A stretch of DNA of 64,000 nucleotides from Mercurialis annua. Its lineage: Eukaryota > Streptophyta > Magnoliopsida > Malpighiales > Euphorbiaceae. Position numbers and translations under genes: made by a program. The DNA is taken from positions 44,755,665 through 44,819,664 of the forward strand of contig NC_065570.1 in the NCBI RefSeq assembly GCF_937616625.2. Reading direction: 5' to 3'. The notes beneath the pieces are model-generated. The model was not told the origin of the DNA. It saw only the letters and a program-made list of their open reading frames with translations, and ran no database searches. Positions 45,654 through 56,935 of the stretch are shown here, piece after piece; position 1 is the stretch's first letter; each line of letters starts with the position of its first letter.

Positions 45654-46171
45654 TGTTCGCAGGAAAAACTTCCAAACTCAAATCTTTGAATTTGATAATG
45701 GGAACTGTTTCGGTTTGATGCTTTAATCGGAAACTCGAATTTCAATCAAGTCACACAAAAGAACAATAGTAACCAATTAAACTAAAATTACTAGTATCGC
45801 TCCGGAGGTTCAGAAACCTAAGCGGGATTGATTTCCAACTACTCCTAAGTTAAGGGTTTAATCCGGAGATTAAGATAGAAAAACCTGAGCTTTGATTTGT
45901 GTTTTTTGACGAAATTGTGTAGAGCCTTTATTAATCTGAAAAAATAACTATTTATAGGGACAAATCCCCTAATAATAGGAAAAAGAAAACAACTAAGACT
46001 CAATGACTTAACTAAATTCGAACCTGATAAGACTAAAAGTCTTTGACTCGGCTAATAAAAAAAACAATAATAAAAATGGCTATTATGGGCCCAATCCCAA
46101 TTCAGCCCGCTATGCTCCATTCTAACTGACATCCCATTGTCTTAAAGTCTATTTTTGGACTGGTGTAAACA
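45654..46171 (-). repeat. 5' LTR of the 124-bp-array element
   Basis: 518 bp, about 98.6 percent identical to 41694-42211 by direct comparison. Confidence 0.93.
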
Positions 46172-46467
46172 CATTCTAATTCACATTTTTGATTTTCAAT
46201 TCCACCCCTAAATACTAAATTGATCTCTTTTTCATTTGAAAAAAGTTAAAATAAATCATCCATTTTTAACTTTTTATGTGAAAAAGTGTTCAAACGAAAA
46301 CTTTATAGGGATTTTTTTTGAATTTTTTTCGAGTGAAAAAAGTCCAATTTAATTTTAAGGGTGGAATTGAAACCCAAAGATACAAATTAGAGTGCAACTT
46401 AAAAAATTGCAATGTCAGGGTGCAACTGAAAAAGGGCTAAAAAATGGGTTTTTTTTGTGATTAAGCC

Positions 46468-47003
46468 AATCAAATATTAAGCATACTTTCTTTATAAGCT
46501 ACCAATTCATTAATTCACTTTTTTTTGCTCATCAATCACTCGATCTCTCTGGGTTAGTGTTCTTTTTTGGGTTAATAACTCTTAAATTTTGTGTCTTTAT
46601 TGCATATCTTTTGATTCTGGTTTCTGGGTTTTGTGTTGTGAGGCAACTCAAGATGTGGGTTATTTCTGATTTTTCATATCTTGTCAAATATTTGATTCTA
46701 TGAATTCATGTGAAATTATATTGCTGGTTATTCTGTATTTAAGTTATTTAAGTAAATGTTCAAAATTACGAGGATATCAAATATATGTAAAAGTCCTATT
46801 CTTCTCAAGCTTGCTGTGTTTGTTTATGTGGATAATCAGATTTCTTTCTTGATTTTGCTTTTGTAAGTTTATTAGATAATATGGAGATCTAATAACTTTG
46901 GTGTTTGTTGGTAACTCGAATCCCTTTTGATTGATGATAGAAAATGTTGATACTTGCAGTTGTGTTCTTTCTCGGGAACTTATTTCCAAATAAAGCGTAA
47001 AGA
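46468..47003 (+). other. Promoter and leader region of the methyltransferase gene
   Basis: About 0.5 kb between the MITE and the start codon. It includes TTTCTTTATAAGCTACC near 46489 (TATA-like) and a pyrimidine-rich stretch near 46520-46550. An intron in the 5' untranslated region is possible but not proven. Confidence 0.35.
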
Positions 47004-49605
47004 ATGCGTGCTCCCTCATTACTTGCACAATGCATACTTGGTTTGGTCCCTCAAGACCGAGCAAGTGTTAGCATTTCCAGTGTTTCAGATAGGGATGTGC
47101 AGCTTCCTTCTCCTGCAGTTGAGATTCTCCCCTCAAAGGTAACATCCTAATCTTTATCCAAATCTGCTCATTACCAACCTAGATATGCTCATTACGCATT
47201 CTATTTTCATGCTGTGCAGATCGCTCACCCTTTAGATATGCAGGAGAGAATGTTGAATTGCAAGGGCTAAATGTCTTCAAGGTATGTAAATTCTATCTCT
47301 TATGACTCTACATTGCACAGAAGATTTTTTAGTATTGAAGGGATTTAGTTCTTTAACAGTATTTATGTAGCTTAGCTGTTATGAACCTTTATTGTAAAAT
47401 TTCCAATTGATTGTATTGGAAATTGGAAAACATTTCTTTCTCCCCTTAGGTAAAGCTTACTGTTATTTAATTTAATAGTTCATGTTTATGACCTTGGTTG
47501 ATTCTCTTTTTGATCTTATTCAGGGAAGAGTTAGCATTGCTGATATTATTGGGTTCACAGGGTCCGAAATGATATCATCAGAAAGTGACGGTAAGTATTT
47601 CACATTTCTTTTGTGCACTTCTAAAATTAACTTTTTTGAATCTGATTTGGCAGTGGACATATATGCATAGAAGCATATGATGACACTGTAAAAGAATTCA
47701 AAGTTCTGAAGTGAGTAGTGGTGACAGCTAGACCCTTCTTGTTTCGCAGGGTCTATGAAATCTTGGAACAGCTCTCTTGATCTTGTAAATGTCCTTAAGC
47801 ATGAAATCCGCGATGGACAACTGAGCTTTAGAGGCAAGAGAATTCTTGAGGTAATTAATTAAGTTAATGAAAAACTTTTGCTACTTCTATGCTTTTTGTT
47901 AAAAGTTTTCCTGATTGCTCCCCGCGCCCAAAAGGGTAGATTTCTCCTCACATGTTTTAGACAGTCAAGAAACCTTATTAGTTCCTTTCTTGAGGATTTT
48001 TAAGAGCAATAAGCAGCCCTTATATTCATGTTGCTGTCATCGCTCTTTTCTCATTTGAAGTACCGAAAAATGTCAGCTGATGGTTGATCTTTCTATTTGG
48101 TGATTCTTACAGCTTGGTAGTAACTATGGACTTCCTGGGATCTTTGCTTGCCTGAAGGTAAACTCCATTGACCTTTTTTATGTTTTCCTTCTCGTATCAT
48201 ATTATTTCATTAAACATGTGTGCGTTTCTTGTCAAATATAGCCTATTAAGTATTAGAAATCAAATGGGCTTGAATTTGTGCACTTTAACCCTCGCTCTTT
48301 TCATCTTTTGTTGCAGTCTTTAAGACTAACCTTTTTATTGTTATATATGTTGACAATTGTGGTAATTACAGGGGGCTTCTGCTGTGCACTTTCAAGACCT
48401 GAATGCAGAAACACTAAGGTGCATGACTATACCAAATGTCCTTGCCAACCTTGAGCAGGTTCGGGAGAGGCAGAGTCGACAACCAGAGAGCCCTCTTACT
48501 CCATCAAGGAACTCTCTGTCACCGTCAGTCCACTTCTATGCTGGGGACTGGGACGAACTTCCAACAGTGCTGTCAATTGTGAGAAATGATGCCTTAGAAG
48601 CAACAACAGGCATGAACCTTAGCTTCTCTGAGGAGGATTTCATGGATGCATGTAGTAGCCAGGACGGTAACATCATAGGGCACGAAACTTCCTCAAGGCG
48701 ATCAAGGAAGCTTTCGGGAAGCCGGGCATGGGAGAGAGCTAGTGAGATTGATCATGGAGAAGATGGCTATGATGTTATTCTGATGACAGATATCCCATAC
48801 TCTATAATTTCTTTGAAGAAGCTGTATGCTCTCATTAAAAAGGTTAGTTGGTCAGCTTCTTGTTCCCTACTTTCATTTTGTATTTTCTTAAAGCAATTTT
48901 TTGTTACCAGTCTACTGATTATTTAGAGCTCAGTATTTAAAATAATAGAGGATTTACAGTTTTTTATTTGGGATGATCATTATGGGATAGGGTAGATTTT
49001 GTCCTAATTGCACATTATAAGTGAACTAAATTGAGACTTGTATGAGGCTTTGATGTGCTAGACATAGCTTGTTAATAACCTGACAAGTGGATTCTGGAAC
49101 TTGCATGAATCTTATAGAAGTCATTAGAGCTGTTTTGATGATAGCAGAAATTTAGTGATGATAATGAACAACGAAATAATTTGTCATTTTTGTTAAACAG
49201 TTTTGACTGAAAGTCTGTAAAATTTAAAAGGAAGTTGTACAATGTAACAAATTTGATTCCGAGTGATTTTAATGCTACCAAATTAGGCAGACCGAGTTGA
49301 AAAATACATGCATTAAATAGTTGGATTGATGTCTTCCTGCAAACATGGTTTTTTGACAAGGTTAATTTAATAAATGATTTGCTGCTTGTATCGATTTTGA
49401 TTCTTAAGTAATATATTTACTTGTGGAAAAGCAGTGTATGAGGCCTCCATATGGAGTATTATACTTGGCAACAAAGAGAAATTATGTCGGTTTCAACAAT
49501 GGAGCTCGACAGTTGAAAAGTCTGGTAGATGAAGAGGGCATTTTTGGAGCTCATTTAGTTAAGGAGATGGCTGAAAGAGATATTTGGAAGTTCTTTCTCA
49601 AGTAA
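47004..49605 (+). CDS. METTL18/HPM1-type SAM-dependent methyltransferase, apparent exon-2 frameshift
   Basis: Seven coding exons with GT-AG borders: 47004-47138, 47220-47281, 47524-47590, 47750-47850, 48113-48157, 48372-48842, 49435-49605. The product would be about 350 residues, starting MRAPSLLAQCILGLVPQDRA. SAM-binding motif I is RILELGSNYGLPGIFA, split over exons 4 and 5. A later motif is YDVILMTDIPYSI, and the protein ends GVLYLATKRNYVGFNNGA...WKFFLK. It is very similar, from memory, to Arabidopsis At2g43320, annotated as a SAM-dependent or histidine protein methyltransferase. Exon 2 is 62 nt, whereas the flanking frames need 63. The loss falls near 47231-47236, before RYAGENVELQGLNVFK, and leads to an early stop. 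The other exons are clean, so either a recent lesion or a sequence error is possible. Confidence 0.88.
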
Positions 49606-50661
49606 AATTTGCTAACTGATATAGATCCTCAATATCTACGAGTTCAGAATCCTAGTCTTGTATATTACGTATCAAAATTATCCTTCATTTTTTCTTTCTT
49701 TTCATAACAGTGAAAAATCAGAATTTAAGAGTTAAAATTAGTGATTTTTGTGTCATACCTATGTAATTCTTTTTTGTTTTATTTCACATACAAAATATAT
49801 AAATTCTTTGTCAGATTTTTTACACTACAGTTTAGCTTGTAAATTACAATGTTCCAAAAATCTCGAGTTTAGATTCATATTATTTGCTATTCATTTGTCT
49901 GGTTGTATATTTTGAAGTTCTGGAGCATAGTTATTTAAATTTTATCATGAATTTTGAGAAATTTCCACGTTAAATCTTTCCTCTCATCAAACTATAATAA
50001 TGGAATATCTTTCATTAATAATATTATATTTTCGTCAAATAAGGTAATAGAAAAAAAAATGATATAATTATTTACACGTCAAGAGAGATCGTGACGTATA
50101 CGTATAAAATTAGAGATGATTGTGTTATACATACTCATTATATGATTTATATAGGGAGCTTTAGAGTCAATCAACACTCGTAATAAGAAATAGCTCACCA
50201 ATATGATTTCCATAGGCAACTCTGAGAGTTTATATTTGTAACTTTAAGTTCATTAAAGTTAAGCAGTGGAATCATTCAAATAAAATCACTTAAACTATTT
50301 TACAGGAACAAACAAATTTTTAGTGATTGCAATCAGTTCATTATGAGAAATGCAGTTTTTTTGCAGGTCTTAACTATATAAACTGTTAGGAGTCTAAACA
50401 TGAGAGAGCAAATCCTAAGGCTTCTCTACTTTGAATGTCTTATTTGCTAAGAACTATCATTGAGCTCAATTCAGGATTTAGTAGTTACTGCCTGCAAAAC
50501 ATATTCATTGTAGGATTGCAAGCTGCACAGAAACACCTGAGAAGATTTTAGATGCAAATCTCAAATACGAGATGTACAGAGTTACAAATGATCTGTTTCA
50601 TCTGCAAAAGTATTTCCCGGTCTTTGATCCTCTGGTTTTTACATTTACAACATTGAGCCGA
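49606..50661. other. Intergenic region between convergent genes
   Basis: AT-rich DNA holding the 3' untranslated regions of the methyltransferase (left) and APH1 (right). No further gene or transposon is recognisable. Confidence 0.55.
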
Positions 50662-53600
50662 CTATGAGCTGCCTTGTGCTCTTCTGTTTTCTGTTAATCT
50701 TCTCCGCACCATTTTCCCACAATGCAACAATGTCAAGACTGCGATAAAATAGAGAAGAGGAATGCCAACAATGCAACCCCCAGATGCTGAATTCTCCAGT
50801 GTCTATCAAGATGAACAACAACAAGTCAGCCTAATTCAAGCAGCAAATCAAAGTAACATTCAAAGTAATTATGGATCAAGACAAGTTCTTTCCATAGCAT
50901 AAAAAAGTCACGAGCAGTATCTCACGAACTATAATCAAAGTGCATGAGTAATTCACAAGCAATCCTCCCAATCAAAATTAACATTTACTGCAAATGACCA
51001 ATATGCACTCTGTCAATATCACACATGAGCTTAGTACAGTTCCCCTTTATATCTAATCTAACTATTCTTTTTCTTTGGGCTTAATCACCAAAAAAAACCC
51101 ACCTTTTAGCCCCTTTTCAGTTGCACCCTGACGTTGCAATTTTGTCAATTGCACCCTAATTCGCACCTTTGGATTTCAATTCCACCCTCAAAATCAAATT
51201 GGACTCTTTTTCACTCGGGAAAAATTCATAAAAACCCTTATAAAGTACTCGTTTGAACTCTTTTCCACACAAAAAGTTAAAAATGGATGATTTATTTTAA
51301 CTTTTTCCAAATGAAAAAGAGATCAATTTAATACTTGAGGGTGGAATTGAAAACCAAAGGTGCGAATTAGGGTGCAACTGATAAAATTACAACGTCGGGG
51401 TGCATTTGAAAAGGGGCTAAAAGGTGGGGTTTTTTTTTGGTGATTAAGCCTTTTCTTTATTCCAGCCCCTGAGTTGTTACCCTCATTCAAGTGAAAGTCG
51501 GTCTATTTAAAGGAAGCAATACATTTCTTCCACGTATATATATACTATGCGCACACAAACATGATAAATTGGATCAACCACCTATTTAAACTTTGAATTA
51601 ATGTAGATTCTGGTCTAAAAATATGAATTTGTTATTATTGTCATCAATCTACAGTATTAAGCTTAAATCAGGGGCCACTTCAATTCTGTGATCAACAAAA
51701 TTATAATCAGTCTTGCATCATTTACAAATCTAATATTTTGTCTCCCCAGTTTGCTGCTATCATATGTCATTTGATACACAATCATTTACCAAAAATCTAA
51801 GAATTTTAATTTTAATTTGATTGAAAAACCGACAAGGTTTTCAAATTCCCGTAAAACACTACAATTTTATGAAAACTGTAAAGTGAAAGTGCACCTGAAA
51901 TACATTTCGGCAGCAAATTTACCAAGCCACTATCTCAAATTTTGAAGTTATCAGTTAGTGGCCAAGCAAGAAATATATACTACTGTTGGCACTTAATTCT
52001 TGCTGTTCACAGGTTAAGTATTTCCAAATTTCAGCTTTCTGAGCACATATCAGATAAAATAGAAAAGAAAAGATAAATGAAATGACATAAACAAGAAAAA
52101 AACCAGAGCTTTTTGTTTTTACCACCAATCCTGCAACAAGATGAACTATGGGGGCAAAACTTTGGTCCACTTTATTCCCTTCAGCATACCCATTAAATGC
52201 AATGACCATTGAGAAAGTATGAATTGTAACAAATGCAAGAGCAATCATAGCTGCAATGTGTAAGAAAAGTAATGGTTAGTGAGATAAACATACTCCAACT
52301 TAGCTTATAAAGTGCCTGTGGACTGCTTAGAACTAAAATGATATTTACCAATTCAGGGAAGTTCACATCAATAAACTGTAAAGTCTGAATTAGTCCGAGC
52401 ACAAGTCCAAATTCCAATTGAAGGAAACACATACAAAAACGAAGTTTAAAAAAAACTTACCAGAAACAAGGAAAAATGGAATACGTGAACAACTATCTAC
52501 GAAGTAGGTTGCTGGGCCAAACGCCGGTGTTAAGAGGCTAAGACAAAAGAACACAGCATGGGCTACACCATGACCTAAACCACCAGCTGCATGATTTGAA
52601 GTAACAACAGCTCAAACATCAAATATGACAGCAATAAGCAGAACATACAAACAAACTTTGGAACAATATCTGCTGCAGGTATAGAAAGCACTCTGGAACC
52701 ATCCTAGGTTGCGACTTTGTTCCTATCTGATTATCACCAAAAGTAGGAACTTTATAATGACATCAAATTAAGGAATCCAGGTCCAACAAGAGGTCAATAC
52801 TCATATAACATAGTAACATAATAGACATAGTAGAGGTCAGACGGTCAATATGATATAAATATCTATTATGAAAGACACCCTACTTCATACTATACAGGCC
52901 AATTGTTTAATGATCTAACTACAAGATATTGTTGAGAGGAACTAGCCATCCTGTACATAATGCTGGTTGAACCAGTATCTAGAGAAAATTATAGTTTTAG
53001 TTCAAGTCTTTTACCACATTCCCCCTTTTATTGCCTTGTTAAAGTTGAAACTAAGCTATAAACATTCGATCAAATACATGAAACTACAAATGTCGTCAGT
53101 TTATTTTTTTCCGCCTGAAAAGGTAAAGCGAAATATGGAGTCCATAGTCGCAAATTGAAATGGAAGTTGTGAGACTATAGGCATTAGCAATAAAAAGAGA
53201 ATTAAAAGCTGTTGAGAGATTACCCATAGCAATTAGCATCTTATCTGTCAGAAATAATGGTGGTTTTGAAAGCCTGTCAGCAAAACTATCCAAAATATTC
53301 TCCAACCGCCTACAAAGTCCACAAACAAGAATGATACATGACCAACAGATGATAATACGAAGGATGACACATAGTACAACACACATGAAGATCCAATTCA
53401 TTGATATGAACACAAAACTAAAAGCATATATAGCAGCGATTCTTGGAAACTTACTGGTAAACTTTCCAGAAAAGAAGACGGAGAGCTTCTTGGAAACAAA
53501 CAGAAGAAAGAATAAGCAAAGCATAGGGCCACCATGCTTTTGTTTGCAAAGGAAGAAAAGCCCTCCAGACTCCAGACAGCACAATCAGACTTATAAGCCA

Positions 53601-53797
53601 TAACAGTGTACTGCTCAATGATGAAGATTAAATTAAAGAAATGGGCAGTGAAATTGTACTACTAAAAGAGTGAAATTAGGGTACCTGGAGAGGACAGTGA
53701 GGATCAAGAATGGTTTCTTGGAGATGACAGAAATGAAGAGTGAAAGGGAAGGTCCTAATGCTATTAAACCATACCCGATCCCTGCTAACACTGTCAT
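50662..53797 (-). CDS. APH1: APH1, gamma-secretase subunit
   Basis: Six exons on the minus strand: 53685-53797, 53455-53613, 53224-53309, 52461-52586, 52123-52250, 50662-50802. Together they give 753 nt, or 250 residues and a stop, with all junctions in phase. The protein starts [20 protein letters not shown] and is strongly hydrophobic with about seven membrane segments. The APH-1 signatures [12 protein letters not shown] and [17 protein letters not shown] carry the conserved histidines. APH-1 is a scaffold of the gamma-secretase complex with presenilin, nicastrin and PEN-2 in endomembranes. The length equals that of plant APH1 and no defect is visible. The last intron (1.3 kb) contains a MITE, and a Mutator-type element starts 57 bp upstream of the ATG. 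Confidence 0.95.
51078..51450. mobile_element. Mutator-type MITE in the last APH1 intron
   Basis: Long inverted repeats start GGCTTAATCACCAAAAAAAA and, on the reverse complement of the right side, the same with one or two changes. They include GTTGCACCCTGACGTTGCAA near the ends. The flanks TTTTCTTTG and TTTTCTTTA form a 9-bp TSD with one mismatch. It is the same family as the split copy at 41613-46467. Confidence 0.86.
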
Positions 53798-53826
53798 TTC
53801 TTCTTCTTCTTCTTCTTCTTCTCTCT
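53798..53826. repeat. (TTC)n microsatellite in the APH1 leader
   Basis: About eight TTC units directly before the APH1 ATG; on the transcribed strand this is a GAA repeat in the 5' untranslated region. Confidence 0.9.
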
Positions 53827-53854
53827 TCACCACTTTATAGTTTTAATTTTTTTT

Positions 53855-55443
53855 GGCCAAACCCATACTAAGGCCCCTGTACTATTAGATTTTTGTTTAG
53901 ATGGCCCCTATCTCAAAAAACTTATTTGTCCAGTCCCTTTACTAACATTTTTAGCGATTTTAATGTCCTTTTGAAGAGAGTGTATCCCACTCTCCGTTAA
54001 ATAACAAAATTTGCCGTTAACTAATAAAATTGCCGTTAACTCTAAAAGTATATTTGTATGATAAAGTCAAATAATGCCACATCACAATTCTTTTAATAAT
54101 AAATGAAAACTGACAGGGGTAAAGTTGGTATTTAACCATCTCCTCCAAATTCCAGCAACCTTAACCACAACATACCTCCACTATCCTTTCTCCAAATCCC
54201 AGCGCCATAACCATAACGCACCTCCACTATCCTTTCTCCAAATCTCATCCACATAAATGAAGACATCCTGTCAAAATCTTACAAACTCAACGACCACCAC
54301 CTCATCGTCAAGCTTCCTACGCCGTGGCAACTCATTCGAGTCCGTCCTTGATTGTAAGGTCGTCATCCTAGGCTTTCGCTCTTATCCTGAAACTAAACCC
54401 CTTGTATCATTACAAAATCATAGTTAAGAACATTGATACCAGACTCTTCGATACACGATGTCGCTCTCAGTTGTAATCGATCTTTAGACAACAATTCACC
54501 TTGCGCGGCATGTACTGTAAGATTATCGAGGAACCTTGCATCGTATTTGACCAATAATCTATGAGTATTAATTTTTTATTTTTTATTTTGATTTTTCTGA
54601 TTTTGTGTGTTGGGTTATTGGCTTATTGCTAATAATTTGTCGGTATTTATTTAAGAGGAGAGAATACAAACTTGGTGATGGATTTGGTGAAGTTGCTCTG
54701 ATATTTGTGGTATTCGATTGTTTCAAATGGATGAACTCTATTTTGAATCGATTTAATCTGTTTCGAAGCGATAGTAATGAATTTGTATTCGGTGACGTTG
54801 CTCTCTGTTTTGAAGAGAAATTGACATGGTCGTGATGATCATCATGTTGAGCATAGTTTAGTAATGTGAAGAATTATCTCTGTAACGAAACAAACCCAGT
54901 TCTTGCTAATTAATTGTTTTGTTATTATCAACTGTTTTAATTTCTTCATCCCTATTATTAATCTATATATGATCTTACACCTGTGAAAATCGCCGCCGCT
55001 TGAGAAGAGGAAGGAGCTGTTGCCGTGGAAGCCAAAGACGCCGCCGTTAGATCAGATTTAGAGGTGGCCGTTGTGGGAGGAGAGAGAAGCTGCCTTGGTG
55101 TCTAGAGATTTTGTAACTGCTTGCGTGGTGGAGCTGTTGAGCGCTGGAGGCTGCTGCTTGTGGAAGACCTGCTGCCGTGGATCTTGAAGAAGCTGGGGCT
55201 GCTGGACGTGGAATTTTTTTTCCATCTGGATATTATTTTTTTCCATGTGGATTTCATGTCACATTCCTTTTCTTACACACTCTCACTAAACGGAGATTGA
55301 GTTACACTCTCTGCATTCCGTCCAGATAAGGGCATTAAAATCGCAAAAATGTTAGTAGAGGGACTGGACAAATAAGTTTTTCGAGATAAGGACTACTTGA
55401 ACAAAAGTCGTATAGTACAGGGGGTTTTAATATGTATTTGGCC
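53855..55443. mobile_element. Mutator-type element (1.6 kb), candidate Pack-MULE
   Basis: TIRs of about 150 bp start GGCCAAACCCATACTAAGGC and, on the right, GGCCAAATACATATTAAAAC, with the shared interior AAAACTTATTTGTCCAGTCC. The flanks are T8 runs, so the 9-bp TSD can only be partly read. The 1.2-kb interior is not TIR-like. It contains a more GC-rich segment (about 54970-55210) and a segment at 54260-54560 that looks coding-derived but has no continuous ORF. A duplicated CTCCACTATCCTTTCTCCAA lies near 54176 and 54222. Acquired host gene fragments are possible; I cannot name a source. Confidence 0.75.
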
Positions 55444-55479
55444 TTTTTTTTGTCTAAAGATTTGGATCAATTTTTACTC

Positions 55480-55804
55480 GGGATAAGGTACAAAAATGAT
55501 CATAATGTTTACTCTGTGACTCACCTAACCCTCTAATGTTTTTCGAGTTCCAAAAATACCCTAATCTTATCAAAGTGGAATAAATATGTCCTCCACCGTT
55601 AGACGGAGGGTATATTTGTTACACTTTGATAAAGTCAGGGTTATATTTGTTCCACTTTGTTAATGTTAGGGTCATTTTTTAACATTAAGACAACTGCTAA
55701 TTGTATGTCGCCTTAGCCGGGTTAACGTTTAAAAACACTACCATCAAATGGAAGACAAGGTAAGCCACAAAGTAAATATTAAGGTCATTTTTATACTTTG
55801 ATCC
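55480..55804. mobile_element. Mutator-type MITE (325 bp)
   Basis: Inverted repeats of about 45 bp, GGATAAGGTACAAAAATGAT on the left and GGATCAAAGTATAAAAATGA on the right reverse complement. They are flanked by a perfect 9-bp TSD, TTTTTACTC, at 55471-55479 and 55805-55813. Confidence 0.87.
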
Positions 55805-55859
55805 TTTTTACTCTATCAACTTTATTACTCCATCACTTCCGGTCCCATTTCATATTTTA

Positions 55860-56524
55860 GGCTAATAATCATGCATGGCTTCTGACTTTAAAGGGTAAAT
55901 GTACAAAACCCCTTAATGTTTAAAAACGGCACAAAACCCCCTGATCTTTATGACTGCGTTCACAAAACCCCCTAAGGATGAAAATACCCATGGCGCCTTT
56001 TTTTTAGTCAACTGACATTCTTAAAAAAAATATGGCGGCACCACATCAGCTGAAACGTCATCAAAAAAGCTAAAAAATTAAATCACTCAAAAATACCCCT
56101 AAAATCCAACCCAATTCAATCTAACTTAAACCATCGGTCAAATTATCACACCACCGACCCGACGCGGTGGTGGTTGGTGGGGTGGTGGTTGGGCCGATTG
56201 TTGGGTTAACCGAATGGTTTAGGTTAAATTAGGTTGGTTTGATTTTTTTTGTTTTTTTCTAAATTAAATTAGGGTATTTTTCGGTGTTTAAAATTTAAGG
56301 TATATTTCTGGCGTAAAAGATGATGTGACAATGTCAGGTTTTTTTTTTTAAGAATGACGGTTGACTGAAAAAAACAACGTCAGGGGTGTTCAAGTCATAT
56401 TAGGGGTTTATGGGGTTTTGTGAGCGCCGCCACAAAAATCAGAGGGTTTTGTGCCCGTTTTTAAACATAATGGGATTCTATGCACTTACCCTCTAAAGTC
56501 AGGGGCCATGTGTGATTATTAGCC
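55860..56524. mobile_element. Mutator-type MITE (665 bp)
   Basis: Inverted repeats longer than 80 bp, starting GGCTAATAATCAYRCATGGC and including TTTAAAAACGG and CACAAAACCCCCT. A perfect 9-bp TSD, CATATTTTA, lies at 55851-55859 and 56525-56533. No coding capacity. Confidence 0.9.
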
Positions 56525-56935
56525 CATATTTTATACAAAAATTTAAAAATAAAAAACATTAATTGCTATATTTAATTATTTTATTTTTATTTACAATTGT
56601 AAAATTCTCTGTAATTTTTTTAAGGTCATTAAAAAAAATTAATATATTTTTTCTAAATGAAATTTTCTGTATGAATATCTTTCCAAACGTCCCTTTTAAT
56701 GCTCTCGTATCCATTTCATGATATTATTAAATCTCTAGATTTTTGAATTGAGTTTGATTTTTGAGTTTATAATTTAGATTGACATACGTTCTTGAATGTT
56801 TAAAATGTTAGTGATGGGGATTTGACTACTGAATTATTCTCCACTTTGACTATCTCTAAAACTCCAAATGCTACGGGTCCCTCGTTTTATTCATTAACTT
56901 TCAAGCTCCAAGGTGTAAAGTGTACGGTTTCTAGG
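56525..56935. other. AT-rich spacer
   Basis: No gene or bounded element is recognised between the MITE's TSD and the chromovirus LTR. Confidence 0.5.

Larger units (their letters stand above)
41694..46171 (-). mobile_element. Non-autonomous LTR element with a 124-bp tandem array
   Basis: Two 518-bp LTRs with TG...CA ends are flanked by a perfect 5-bp TSD, CATTC (41689-41693 and 46172-46176). The polypurine tract (minus strand GTGGGGGGCAT) adjoins the left LTR and a TGG-starting primer-binding site adjoins the right LTR, so the element reads on the minus strand. I counted seven differences between the LTRs (about 1.35 percent), so it is young, perhaps half a million years at 1.3e-8 per site per year. 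The 3.4-kb interior has no protease, reverse transcriptase, RNase H or integrase. It carries unfamiliar ORFs and a tandem array. Confidence 0.92.
41613..46467. mobile_element. Mutator-type MITE split by an LTR element
   Basis: The MITE's own sequence is 41613-41693 plus 46177-46467. Its left arm (CTTTTAGTCCATTTTCAAATG) and right arm (GGGCTAAAAAATGGG...GATTAAGCC) align with the uninterrupted copy at 51078-51450. The flanks AACCAAATA (41604-41612) and AATCAAATA (46468-46476) are a 9-bp TSD with one mismatch. The LTR element at 41694-46171 entered its left TIR and duplicated CATTC. Confidence 0.82.

Noticed and set aside
47520..47837. 105-codon minus-strand ORF over the methyltransferase
   Set aside because: It is antisense to two well-supported exons and crosses their introns.
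54605..54835. 76-codon ORF MCWVIGLLLIICRYLF... in the Mutator-type element
   Set aside because: Short, no recognised family and no continuation in either direction; kept only as a hint of captured sequence.
55058..55246. 62-codon Q/P-rich minus-strand ORF
   Set aside because: Low complexity and isolated inside the candidate Pack-MULE; no family.
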